A DNA stretch of 64,000 nt from Devosia salina (lineage in GTDB: Bacteria > Pseudomonadota > Alphaproteobacteria > Rhizobiales > Devosiaceae). Positions 8,705-16,713 of this stretch are shown here, in pieces (positions within the stretch are counted from its first letter, which is position 1; each line of letters begins with the position of its first letter). Both the position numbers and the translations under genes were made by a program. The stretch covers positions 3,773,501 through 3,837,500 of the forward strand of contig NZ_CP080590.1 in assembly GCF_019504385.1 (NCBI RefSeq), given 5' to 3'. The notes beneath the pieces are model-generated. The model was not told where the DNA came from and searched no databases. It was given only the letters and a program-made list of their open reading frames with translations.

Positions 8705-9711
8705 AGCGGCAGTGGCCCCCCAAGAGCCAGATAGATTTCGTCGAGTTCGGCCGTTGGATCGCCGACCAGATCGAGGTCCAGGTCGTACTTCGCCGATTTG
8801 ATGGCCAGCGGAACCGCGCTCCGCGCCAGACGCGGAAAGTGCTCGTCCATTCTGTAGGCACGAACATCGGCATCGATGAAGCGTCGAACGTATTCATCCG
8901 CGAACGCGCCCTCGTACCCGACCATGAGCAGACTACGGCCAAAAGACAGTTCGTCGCCTTCGCCAAGGTCTTGCCGGACCTCCTCTATGAGTTCAGGCAA
9001 GCTCTGGCCGGAAGCATCGAGGGCGAAGCGCTGCGCGAGCAGGTAGATGGTCCGATCGTCGGCGTCATCGAGCTGCTCGAGCGATGCGATCCGAGCTGGA
9101 AAGCCGTTCGGTGAAATCGTCGATTTGACCTCGAGAGCGACCGTCCCCAGGGAGAAGTCTCTCAATCCGTTCGCCGGTCCCTTCCACATCCTGAGCACCT
9201 CGGAGGCCGGTCTGCCGGACCGGATCAGTCGCTGCACGACCTTCAACTCGCCAAAGAGCCCGATCTCCTCGGATTCGGAAAGCTTCCGGTCCCTTGGTCG
9301 CTCCATGAACTGCTGCCAGCTGCGGATGCGAGAAACAAAAGAGTGGTAGGCGCGCAGTTCGCTGACATCGCCAATGGATGCGTCGGATTCCAGCAGATCG
9401 GCCGCCATGATCGTAAACATCTCCATGCTCGCAGCAGGGGTTCTGGCGATGCCTATCCAGACCAAAGCGTCTCCAGCGGCATCATCGCCGACGCGAGACA
9501 CTGAAAAGCCCCGAGCCTGCGGCAGATCCGATTGACCGGGTGGCCGGATAGAGAATCCCGCCAGCAGCACCTCTTCGTTCTCCGGGTACCGGATGCCCGC
9601 GCGGAATCTGCCCTTGCCGATGGCAATCGTCCGCCATCCCTCGCTGGTGTCATTCGACCTCAGCGAGCGCCATGCGGACTCAAGCTGCTGATGCTCACTC
9701 AGCGGAGCCAT
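8701..9711 (-). CDS. PD-(D/E)XK motif nuclease (DUF4420)
   Basis: A 336-residue protein matching the PD-(D/E)XK motif family PF14390 (DUF4420). The nuclease core is visible: an acidic helix EEIGLFGELKVVQRLI near residues 146-161 with its conserved glutamate, then W-K-GP followed by LRDFSLG (metal-binding aspartate) and VALEVKST giving E-x-K near residue 200. It is the probable DNA-cutting subunit of the operon, acting with the Z1 helicase and MORC ATPase. The start overlaps the helicase stop by 17 nt and its own stop overlaps the AIPR start. The recognition target is unknown; the methyltransferase at the head of the operon presumably marks self DNA. Confidence 0.86.
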   Translation of the reverse strand: MAPLSEHQQLESAWRSLRSNDTSEGWRTIAIGKGRFRAGIRYPENEEVLLAGFSIRPPGQSDLPQARGFSVSRVGDDAAGDALVWIGIARTPAASMEMFTIMAADLLESDASIGDVSELRAYHSFVSRIRSWQQFMERPRDRKLSESEEIGLFGELKVVQRLIRSGRPASEVLRMWKGPANGLRDFSLGTVALEVKSTISPNGFPARIASLEQLDDADDRTIYLLAQRFALDASGQSLPELIEEVRQDLGEGDELSFGRSLLMVGYEGAFADEYVRRFIDADVRAYRMDEHFPRLARSAVPLAIKSAKYDLDLDLVGDPTAELDEIYLALGGPLPL

Positions 9712-12538
9712 ACTGCTGCTCCCATGCCACGTTGTTTACGGAATAGGGCACCCTCGTACCCAGCTCGCTCGTAGGAAAGCTCACGCCGATTCCGATCACC
9801 GGCACGTCGGTCTGCTGAAGTTTGGCATGCTGTGATCCTGCGGGGTCGAGCGGGTAGATCAGCAGAAGGCCGCGTGGACCATCCCCACCCAAGGTCGTAC
9901 CACGCACATAGCGAACGGCGGGACCGTTCGGCTCCTCGGGTTCGCTGGTGCGTCGCCCCGGGTCCTTCTGCCAGGCAGATCGCGTTACGGTCAGTGCACG
10001 CGACCATTGCTCCTCGTCGAGATCGAGCGACTCGTCTCGCGGGGAAAGCAGTCTGCCAATGCGATAGTCCGTTGCGTCCGCAGCAGCTGGGTCCTTGACG
10101 CGCGTCACGAGAGCGACGCCCGGCAGGAACTCGAGCGTCTTGTCGCTGGCGCCACCAATCACGGCGACCGTCCATTTTCGCAGCTCACCTTCGCGGGCAA
10201 GGGAGTCGACATAGTCGGCTATGAGATTGCTGCGAGCCTTCAGTGCGCTGTCGCTCGTCGTGTAGGACCTGAGGAATTCGAGGACCCGACCGTGATCCAC
10301 GTCCTCCCATATGCGACCTTTCCAGGTTTGGTCCCGTCCAGCCCTGTTTCGGGTGATGCCGGCTGCCCTGGCGTCCGACCCCAGCCCAGCGACAAGATGC
10401 CTGGCCGCTTCGTAGTTCCTCTCGATCCGGGACGGATCCGTGCTGAACGACACTGTCTCCAGCAACTGCCCGCTGAATGAGAGCATCAGCGTCTTTGCCG
10501 CGCGCATCTTCATGCGCGAGGTGACCATGAGAACGGGATGCGACTGGACTTTGAGACCGAAGTCCCGCGGCGTGCCGCCGCTCGCCGCCATCAGTTCGAA
10601 TTCCTCGCGCAGCTCTTCCGAGGCGTCGGCAATATGACCAAACCACTCCGACAGCTCCTTCGTGCAGTACAGCCGACAAAGATCGATGTAGCCCGGGCGA
10701 TAGCCGAACCACCGGCCCATCTGCATTAGCGTGTCGTACATCTTCGAGGACCGCAGGAAATAGCTGACGCACAAACCTTCGAGCGTTAGTCCGCGCGACA
10801 GCTTGTCGCCGCCGACCGCGATCACCTTGAGCCCGGGTCCTTTGGTGTCCGCATAGTCCAGCACGTCCTTGGCGGTCCCGTTGATCTTCCGGACCTCGAT
10901 GTCGGCGACGGCATCGGGCAGGACGGCGTGGAGCTCCCCCCATTCAGGCAGAGACGCGACCTCCAGATCGGGCTGGCCACGCCGGATTCCCTCCGTCGTC
11001 GGTCGGAAGTCTCGCTCGTAGATCGATTTCAGAGCGTCAAGAACGGAGGAGTCATCTATTCCGCGAACGATGCGCTGTCGCTGCGCCTTCAGGTACGTTT
11101 CCACCTGATCGAAGACGTGACCCTGCACGGCCGTGAAGCGCGTGACATGGACGAGCATGGAGCTGTGCTCGCTGCCCTGGCCCCTCTTGTGACGTATCGC
11201 GCAGACGAGCACGAACGAGAGGATCGCCTCTTTCAGGCTCTCGGGTAGTTCAGGTCTTCCGTCGATCGTCGGGACGTGGCCGCTCTTGTGCTTCGATGGC
11301 ATCCAGCCATCCGTGTCGTCGTTCGTCGACCAGTCCGAAATGTGTCGGACCACCGGCATGGCCCCGGTTCTGCCGTTCTCGCCGGGACGCCCGAAGAGAC
11401 GGGCAGGGCCCACGTAGTTGCTGGGGGCGCCCAGGTTGATGATGAAAGATGCCGGGAACAGGTCAGGCCCTTCCTCTTTCGTCTCGCCTCGCTCGTGAAT
11501 GAAGATGTTTGCGAACGGCGTCGCCGTATAGCCGACGTATGCCGACTTCGAGAAGCTGACGAGCAGTCGTCTGATCAGTCTGTTGATCGCCTTTGGCTCG
11601 TGGTCCTCATTGGCGCGGCCGTCCTCGTCGACGATGTCGGCCCCGGTGTCCACCGAGGCGTGATCGGCCTCGTCGTCGATCAGCAGGAGGGGCAGATTTG
11701 TCACGACCTTGCGGCCCGTGGCAGGGTCTTCATAATCCGCTACGTGGTTCCTGACCCACTTGTTCAGCTTCTCGAGAACGCTCTTGTTCTTCTTGACCAC
11801 GAAGAGCCACGGCCGCTTCTCAGGGCTGATGCCCAGCTTGTTCGCCACAGCCGCATTGAAGTCGCCGCCGTTGGAGCGATTGGTTACATAGTTGGGCCGG
11901 ATCGCAGGATCCGAGTCCAGTTCTCCCACACCAATGATGCGGATGGCTTCCGGGTCAGGATGGGTCTCGTAGCCCAGGAACCCCTCATCGAGACGCATCT
12001 GCGTCTGCGACCGCAGGTTGTTGTGGATGCCCGCCAGGACGATGATGATCTTGTAACCAGCATCCGCCGCCTTGCAGATTAGACCAGTGTAGTTGCTGGT
12101 CTTGCCGGACTGGACGTGGCCCACGACCATGCCTCTGCGGTCCCAGCTTCCCTCGCGCAGCGGATCCTCCAAAAGCGACAGGATCTGGTCGGTGACTTCG
12201 TCAAGTCCATCGACGACCGCGGTCGCCATCTTGCGCTCCTGGTATTCCCGGTAGCGCTGCCAGTACCGCCACTGCGACTTGCGCTGCGAGTTGAGCCAGC
12301 TCTCATGCCCAGTGTCGTTCTTCAGCGTGGTGTTCTCGCCCATCCACATGCTGAAGCGCCTTATCAGTTCGGCCTGAACCACCTCCTTGTCGATGAGCTG
12401 GCTCCAGCTGCGGTTCAGCATCAGGACCCGATCGACGATCTCATTGATCACGGCCGGCGTGACGCTCGACTTCTCCTCGTCGGCGATCAGCTCCTGAGCA
12501 AACTTGATGACCTTCTGCTCCGTGGCGGTGTCGCCCAT
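9695..12538 (-). CDS. Z1-domain superfamily II helicase/ATPase
   Basis: A 947-residue Z1-domain protein (PF10593). Walker A is GHVQSGKTSNY at about residues 140-150, Walker B is LLLIDDEADHASVD near 285, and a helicase motif VI-like segment GGDKLSRGLTLEGL with MQMGRWFGYR lies around 590-640. Z1 ATPases are SF2-like proteins known from restriction-like operons with MORC/MutL ATPases, where they are assumed to translocate on or remodel DNA. The ATG follows the MORC stop with no gap (TAGATG), so the two are cotranslated. It is intact and full length. DNA translocation is inferred from family membership; the motifs themselves are seen. Confidence 0.9.
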   Translation of the reverse strand: MGDTATEQKVIKFAQELIADEEKSSVTPAVINEIVDRVLMLNRSWSQLIDKEVVQAELIRRFSMWMGENTTLKNDTGHESWLNSQRKSQWRYWQRYREYQERKMATAVVDGLDEVTDQILSLLEDPLREGSWDRRGMVVGHVQSGKTSNYTGLICKAADAGYKIIIVLAGIHNNLRSQTQMRLDEGFLGYETHPDPEAIRIIGVGELDSDPAIRPNYVTNRSNGGDFNAAVANKLGISPEKRPWLFVVKKNKSVLEKLNKWVRNHVADYEDPATGRKVVTNLPLLLIDDEADHASVDTGADIVDEDGRANEDHEPKAINRLIRRLLVSFSKSAYVGYTATPFANIFIHERGETKEEGPDLFPASFIINLGAPSNYVGPARLFGRPGENGRTGAMPVVRHISDWSTNDDTDGWMPSKHKSGHVPTIDGRPELPESLKEAILSFVLVCAIRHKRGQGSEHSSMLVHVTRFTAVQGHVFDQVETYLKAQRQRIVRGIDDSSVLDALKSIYERDFRPTTEGIRRGQPDLEVASLPEWGELHAVLPDAVADIEVRKINGTAKDVLDYADTKGPGLKVIAVGGDKLSRGLTLEGLCVSYFLRSSKMYDTLMQMGRWFGYRPGYIDLCRLYCTKELSEWFGHIADASEELREEFELMAASGGTPRDFGLKVQSHPVLMVTSRMKMRAAKTLMLSFSGQLLETVSFSTDPSRIERNYEAARHLVAGLGSDARAAGITRNRAGRDQTWKGRIWEDVDHGRVLEFLRSYTTSDSALKARSNLIADYVDSLAREGELRKWTVAVIGGASDKTLEFLPGVALVTRVKDPAAADATDYRIGRLLSPRDESLDLDEEQWSRALTVTRSAWQKDPGRRTSEPEEPNGPAVRYVRGTTLGGDGPRGLLLIYPLDPAGSQHAKLQQTDVPVIGIGVSFPTSELGTRVPYSVNNVAWEQQYGSAE

Positions 12539-14038
12539 CTAGTTGTCCTCCGTCAGAGCTGCGATGAGCTCGGGATACTGGTCGAACGGTTCGGTCCGCA
12601 GCAGGCTTGCCCGCGCGAGCTCGGGTGCCATGCCTTTGCGCCTCACCATCGAAATGAAGAGCGTTCGCGCCACCGTCATGACTTCCTTCGGCGGCTCACC
12701 ACCGAAGCCCGTTCGGGGCGTCTCCTTGTCCTCGGCAGTGTCCAGCCAGATGCGCTGAACCGGAACGGTTTCCTCTATCACCCGCAGCATGGCGAGGACG
12801 TCGGCCCGCATGCCGTTGCCGGCCTTGTCGGCAGCTTCGAGGACGGCCGCCACGGCAGGGTGGTTCGGGGAGATGCGGTAGCGGGTGCCGGATCTGGACT
12901 TGCTGGTTTCCCACGCCTGACTCACCGGTTCGCGCGCTCCGTGCCCGGCGGGCGTGCCGCGATAGGCGAAAACGCTTCTTGCCCTGTCCCGGGCATCGCG
13001 GGCGATATGGGTCAGTTCCTCGCGAACCGAGGGTGGCGGCCGGGCCGTCGACTTGCGGATGTCGATCTTCCAGTCGGCATCGGCGGAGTTCGGGATGTCG
13101 AGGCGAATGCGGGCGAGCCGATACGGCTCCTCGCGGTTCCAGCCCCTCCCTTTCCCCAGGCCGAGCCACCCGCCGGAAAGGAGCAATCTATCGTTGCGGT
13201 ATACGAAGAAGCCCTGATGCGCGTTCCAGCCGTCGGGCCCGCCAGCAATCTTGTACTCTTTGTCTTTCAGATGATCCTTGTGCGGCAGAACGAATGCCTG
13301 GACCCTTGCGCCCCTGCCGGCTTTCTGGAGGGGAGTCTCGGGAGAGGACCATGTCGCGGTATGATTTGCTAGAAAGGGATCCCACGGCTTCACCGGCCGT
13401 TTGTTGAGAACAAGCTGTAGTCGTCCGTCCTCCAGCAGACGATGAAAGACCATCTCAAGATGCCATTGGATACCGTCAGACAGATCCAAGAGGTCCTGCT
13501 TGGTGCCGCCCTTCGGCAGCATGCGGTCCAGCACCTCCCAGATCACCAACGTTCCGGTCTCGAAGCCTTCGAGCCTGCCGAGAACATCCTCCGAGGATGG
13601 ATCGGCGCCTTCCAGCAGATGCCAGCCGCCGTCCTCTGAGTTGAGAAGATAGTCGAGGTCCCAGCGCAGCACGCTGCGGATACCGCTCTTCTTCGAGGCA
13701 ACCGTAAGCCGCCGCCCCTGGGAAAACGATGCTGTCTTGAGTCCGAGACCGAAGCGCCCGAGGTCAGTTGGGTCGCGATCATCCAGCGGGCTTCGGTCAC
13801 CCAACCGCATCGCACTTTCAAGAGTTGCGTCGTCCATGCCCCGGCCATCGTCGAGGATGGTGACACGGCCATTGCCGTCGTTCCATTCGATGTCTACCCG
13901 GACCGTGCTGGCGCCGGCGGCGATACTGTTGTCGATCACGTCGGCCAGAGCACTGCCGGCGGTGTAGCCGAGACCGCGGAGCGATTCTACCAGCGCTGTT
14001 GCCCGCGGGGGCGCGGATCTGGTCCGTTCACTGGACAT
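12539..14038 (-). CDS. MORC/MutL-type GHKL ATPase
   Basis: A 499-residue ATP-binding protein with a GHKL fold. The N-box is SALADVIDNSIAAGA near residue 30, DDGRGM is the G1 box near 60, and GRFGLGLKTASFSQGR is the G2 box around 95-110. This is the prokaryotic MORC/MutL-like group described in restriction-modification neighbourhoods. Such ATPases clamp DNA on ATP-driven dimerisation and are thought to couple recognition to cleavage. ATG 14038 overlaps the stop of the sigma-factor gene by 11 nt; an in-frame TTG at 14041 is less likely. The C-terminal 250 residues are specific to this subfamily and carry no motif I recognise. Confidence 0.9.
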   Translation of the reverse strand: MSSERTRSAPPRATALVESLRGLGYTAGSALADVIDNSIAAGASTVRVDIEWNDGNGRVTILDDGRGMDDATLESAMRLGDRSPLDDRDPTDLGRFGLGLKTASFSQGRRLTVASKKSGIRSVLRWDLDYLLNSEDGGWHLLEGADPSSEDVLGRLEGFETGTLVIWEVLDRMLPKGGTKQDLLDLSDGIQWHLEMVFHRLLEDGRLQLVLNKRPVKPWDPFLANHTATWSSPETPLQKAGRGARVQAFVLPHKDHLKDKEYKIAGGPDGWNAHQGFFVYRNDRLLLSGGWLGLGKGRGWNREEPYRLARIRLDIPNSADADWKIDIRKSTARPPPSVREELTHIARDARDRARSVFAYRGTPAGHGAREPVSQAWETSKSRSGTRYRISPNHPAVAAVLEAADKAGNGMRADVLAMLRVIEETVPVQRIWLDTAEDKETPRTGFGGEPPKEVMTVARTLFISMVRRKGMAPELARASLLRTEPFDQYPELIAALTEDN

Positions 14039-16166
14039 CAAGTGCCCCCTTCAGCCTCTTGGTCCTGCTGGGGTGCGACAACCGCCGCAACGCTTTGGCC
14101 TCGATCTGACGGATGCGCTCACGGGTGACTTCGAATGTCTCGCCGACCTGCTCGAGGGTCAGCTCGTCGGCCATGCCAATGCCAAATCTCAGCCGAACGA
14201 CCCTTTCCTCACGCGGTGTCAGTTCCAGCAACTGATCCGCGATCTCCTGGCGCGTCCTCCCGTCCCACATCGCATCCTCCGGGTTGGCTTGAGGATCCAC
14301 GAGGCCCGTGGTCATTTCCCTCGTCAACCGCTCGACGTTGTTGCCCCGCGTCACGAGAGTGCCTGTCAGCCTTTGGAGCCTGACAAGCGCATCGAGCGAG
14401 ATTTCCATCTCCTCCGCCAGTTCGGTAGCGGTGGCCGGACGCCCAAGTTCGCTATGAAGCTCCTGCCGAACTCTCTCCAGCTTGCGTGCGCGCTCCTGAA
14501 GATGAACGGGGACCCTGATCGTGCGGCAAAGGTCGGCCATCGCCCGAGTGATGGACTGTCGTATCCACCAGGTCGCATAGGTGCCAAGGGTGGCGCCTCG
14601 ATCCGGATCGTACTTCTCCACCGCCTTCATCAGACCGATGCTTCCCTCCTGAATGAGGTCGAGCGGCTCCATGCCCTTGTTCCGGTATCGTTTGGCCACC
14701 CAGGCGACGAGGCCAAGGTTTGTCTCGACGATCCTGTTCAGCCGGCCTCGCAGCTCGGCGGCAAATGCAATGGCATCCTCGAACCCCTCCGCCCGCAGCT
14801 CGCGCGCCCTGCGGGCTGCGTCCTCGAACACCGTGGGTCTCAGACGCATTCCGGCCAGTTCCAGCGCCAGTTCGTTGGGTGTCAGGTCCGCATACCTTGT
14901 TGCGAGATGACTCTCCTCGTTCGGATGCTGGTCCTCCACAGGAGCTTCGTTCCGCGCAGCCTCTTCGTCCTCATCCTCGCCCGGTCCCTCTTCTGAGTCC
15001 TCCTCCTCCGAAGTATCTTCATCCTGATCTGCCGCGAAGAGCGCACCCGCTCCCTCCAGCAGTTCCAGACCACCCGGCATTCGGGCAAAGACATGAGCGA
15101 GACGTCTTCGCAGCTCCTCGGCGCGCGCCCACAGAATGGGCTGAAGTCCAAGGGCATCCTCCCTAAGTGCCCGAATGGACTCGAGGTAAGCGGTTTCAGG
15201 GTCGTTGGTGAGCAGCGAACCAAGGAACTCCGCTGCGTCCTCGAGCGCACCAGGCTCGACTTCTTTGCTCTGCGCAGCAGGTGCCTCGGCGTCGAGGACC
15301 GCCCCCAATGTGGAGGTGTCCACGGTCACGCCGAGGTCGCTCAGCAGAATTCTGATTGGACGAGCGTACTCGCGACCATTCTTCGTTCGGCTGATTCCCT
15401 CGCGCAAACCGCTGGCGGCAATGCGGCCATCACGCAGCGCATCGAGGATCAGGTCGCGCAGCGGTCCCGGCAGCTGCGGCGATGCTGAGCCGAGCTCGAC
15501 TGGAAGGGCTACGGCTACCTGCGACCAGTCACTGGCGTCTACCGCCGCGCTGGGTCGCGAGAACGTTTCATGCGCGACCTCTGCGGCCGCGATACGAGCG
15601 TCATCGGCCGGGCGGGACAGGAACTCCGGCTCTGCCTCCCAGCCGTCCGACGATTGAACGTCGTCTTCGTTTGCTGACGGCTCGGCTTCGTGCAGCCCGA
15701 GCCCCAAGGCCACAGCGTCGAGCAGCGTCCCTGCAGTCGTTCCGGGAGCCTCTGTCGGGTCTTCGACTGCTGGAGAGAGGACGGGGAGAGCGTCTGCCTG
15801 CTGGACCGGGTGGGAGTCCTTGGCGCCGGCAGATGTATCGGCAATGCCGGATTCCTGAATGGCCGCGGCCTGATCAGTCGACAGCTCTATTGGGGCCGCA
15901 TCATCGATCGTCAGGTCGAAACCCCATTGCGTGGCGTAGTCGAGGACCGTTCGTCCCGTGCCATCCAACGCAGAAGTGTCCGCCCCATGATCGATGAGAA
16001 TCTCGCAGATGTCCTGACGGCCGCGTGATGCAGCCAGCAGCAAAGCGGTCGCACCGGTGTTGTCGCGCGCATTCGGATCTGCACCCCGCTCAAGGTGCGA
16101 TCGTACTGTCTCTGCTCTTCCAGACGCTATCGCCAGCCTGAACAGCGGCGACATCTCCGACGACAT
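14028..16166 (-). CDS. Ankyrin-repeat / RpoD-like sigma-70 fusion protein
   Basis: A 712-residue fusion. Residues about 5-85 are two to three ankyrin repeats (HLERGADPNARDNTGATALL, LIDHGADTSALDGTGRTVLD). Residues about 235-290 resemble sigma region 1.1 (IRILLSDLGVTVD), 322-350 resemble region 1.2 (DPETAYLESIRAL), and 380-410 are an acidic run like the RpoD non-conserved region. From 478 it is a strong RpoD match: region 2 with DLIQEGSIGLMKAVEKYDP and TYATWWIRQSITR, region 3 with SELGRPATATELAEEM, and region 4 with LTPREERVVRLRFGIG and VTRERIRQIEAKALRRL. The promoter-contacting residues of regions 2.4 and 4.2 look unchanged. It lies between vsr and the MORC gene, with 121 nt upstream to the vsr stop. 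Holding a sigma factor in a defence operon is very unusual. Confidence 0.9.
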   Translation of the reverse strand: MSSEMSPLFRLAIASGRAETVRSHLERGADPNARDNTGATALLLAASRGRQDICEILIDHGADTSALDGTGRTVLDYATQWGFDLTIDDAAPIELSTDQAAAIQESGIADTSAGAKDSHPVQQADALPVLSPAVEDPTEAPGTTAGTLLDAVALGLGLHEAEPSANEDDVQSSDGWEAEPEFLSRPADDARIAAAEVAHETFSRPSAAVDASDWSQVAVALPVELGSASPQLPGPLRDLILDALRDGRIAASGLREGISRTKNGREYARPIRILLSDLGVTVDTSTLGAVLDAEAPAAQSKEVEPGALEDAAEFLGSLLTNDPETAYLESIRALREDALGLQPILWARAEELRRRLAHVFARMPGGLELLEGAGALFAADQDEDTSEEEDSEEGPGEDEDEEAARNEAPVEDQHPNEESHLATRYADLTPNELALELAGMRLRPTVFEDAARRARELRAEGFEDAIAFAAELRGRLNRIVETNLGLVAWVAKRYRNKGMEPLDLIQEGSIGLMKAVEKYDPDRGATLGTYATWWIRQSITRAMADLCRTIRVPVHLQERARKLERVRQELHSELGRPATATELAEEMEISLDALVRLQRLTGTLVTRGNNVERLTREMTTGLVDPQANPEDAMWDGRTRQEIADQLLELTPREERVVRLRFGIGMADELTLEQVGETFEVTRERIRQIEAKALRRLSHPSRTKRLKGALDVQ

Positions 16167-16287
16167 CACGCGTCTTCGACCGCCACACGGCGACCAATAT
16201 GCATCCAGTACCCCCTCGATCCGCCGACGCGGACTACTTCCTTGTAGACAATTCCTTATCAGTCAGTGCTTTGCAATCCTCGGCATG

Positions 16288-16713
16288 TCAGCGTGTCTTC
16301 GATGAGCCAATCGCTTTCTGTATTCGATGAAGCGTTGCCTGCGGATCGGCACGAAGCTCGCATTCCCAGATGACGACGGGCGTCCAGCCGGCGACCTTAA
16401 GAGCCTGAATATTCTCCTGATCGCGCTCGACCGTTCGCTCGAACTTCGCTCGCCAGAAATCGACACTGGACGAGGGCATGGTCGAAAGGCGACACCCTTC
16501 ATGCCGGTGCCAGTAGCAGCCATGCACGTATACTGCGACCTTCGCGCCCGGCAGCACGATGTCGGGGCGGCCGGGCAGGTCCTTGCGGTGCAGCCGGAAT
16601 CTGTGCCCGGCGCGGTGCAGCAGCGATCTCAGCCTGAGTTCCGGGACAGTGTCCTTGCCCCGGATGCGCGACATGTTGAAGCTTCGCTGCGCTGGAGAAT
16701 GCACATCAGCCAA
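16288..16713 (-). CDS. vsr: Very-short-patch-repair (Vsr) type endonuclease
   Basis: A 141-residue Vsr-family protein. SPAQRSFNMSRIRGKDTVPE is the typical N-terminus. The nuclease core has GRPDIVLPGAKVAVYVHGCYW (catalytic aspartate, HGCYWH zinc/active region) and HRHEGCRLSTMP, followed by FWRAKFERTVERDQ and TPVVIWECEL. Vsr nicks at T:G mismatches created by deamination of 5-methylcytosine and usually accompanies a C5 methyltransferase, as here. The start is a TTG at 16713 with AAGGAGG 6 nt upstream; it overlaps the methyltransferase stop by 8 nt. The size is normal for the family. In Z1/MORC operons the Vsr-like protein might instead be a defence nickase; that is inference. Confidence 0.93.
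   Translation of the reverse strand: MADVHSPAQRSFNMSRIRGKDTVPELRLRSLLHRAGHRFRLHRKDLPGRPDIVLPGAKVAVYVHGCYWHRHEGCRLSTMPSSSVDFWRAKFERTVERDQENIQALKVAGWTPVVIWECELRADPQATLHRIQKAIGSSKTR

Noticed and set aside
7358..8734. 458-residue plus-strand open frame
   Set aside because: Antisense to the AIPR gene, which has its full family core; the shadow is rich in R, H and V with no domain.
12116..13372. 418-residue plus-strand open frame
   Set aside because: Antisense to the Z1 and MORC genes, spanning their junction; no recognisable domain.
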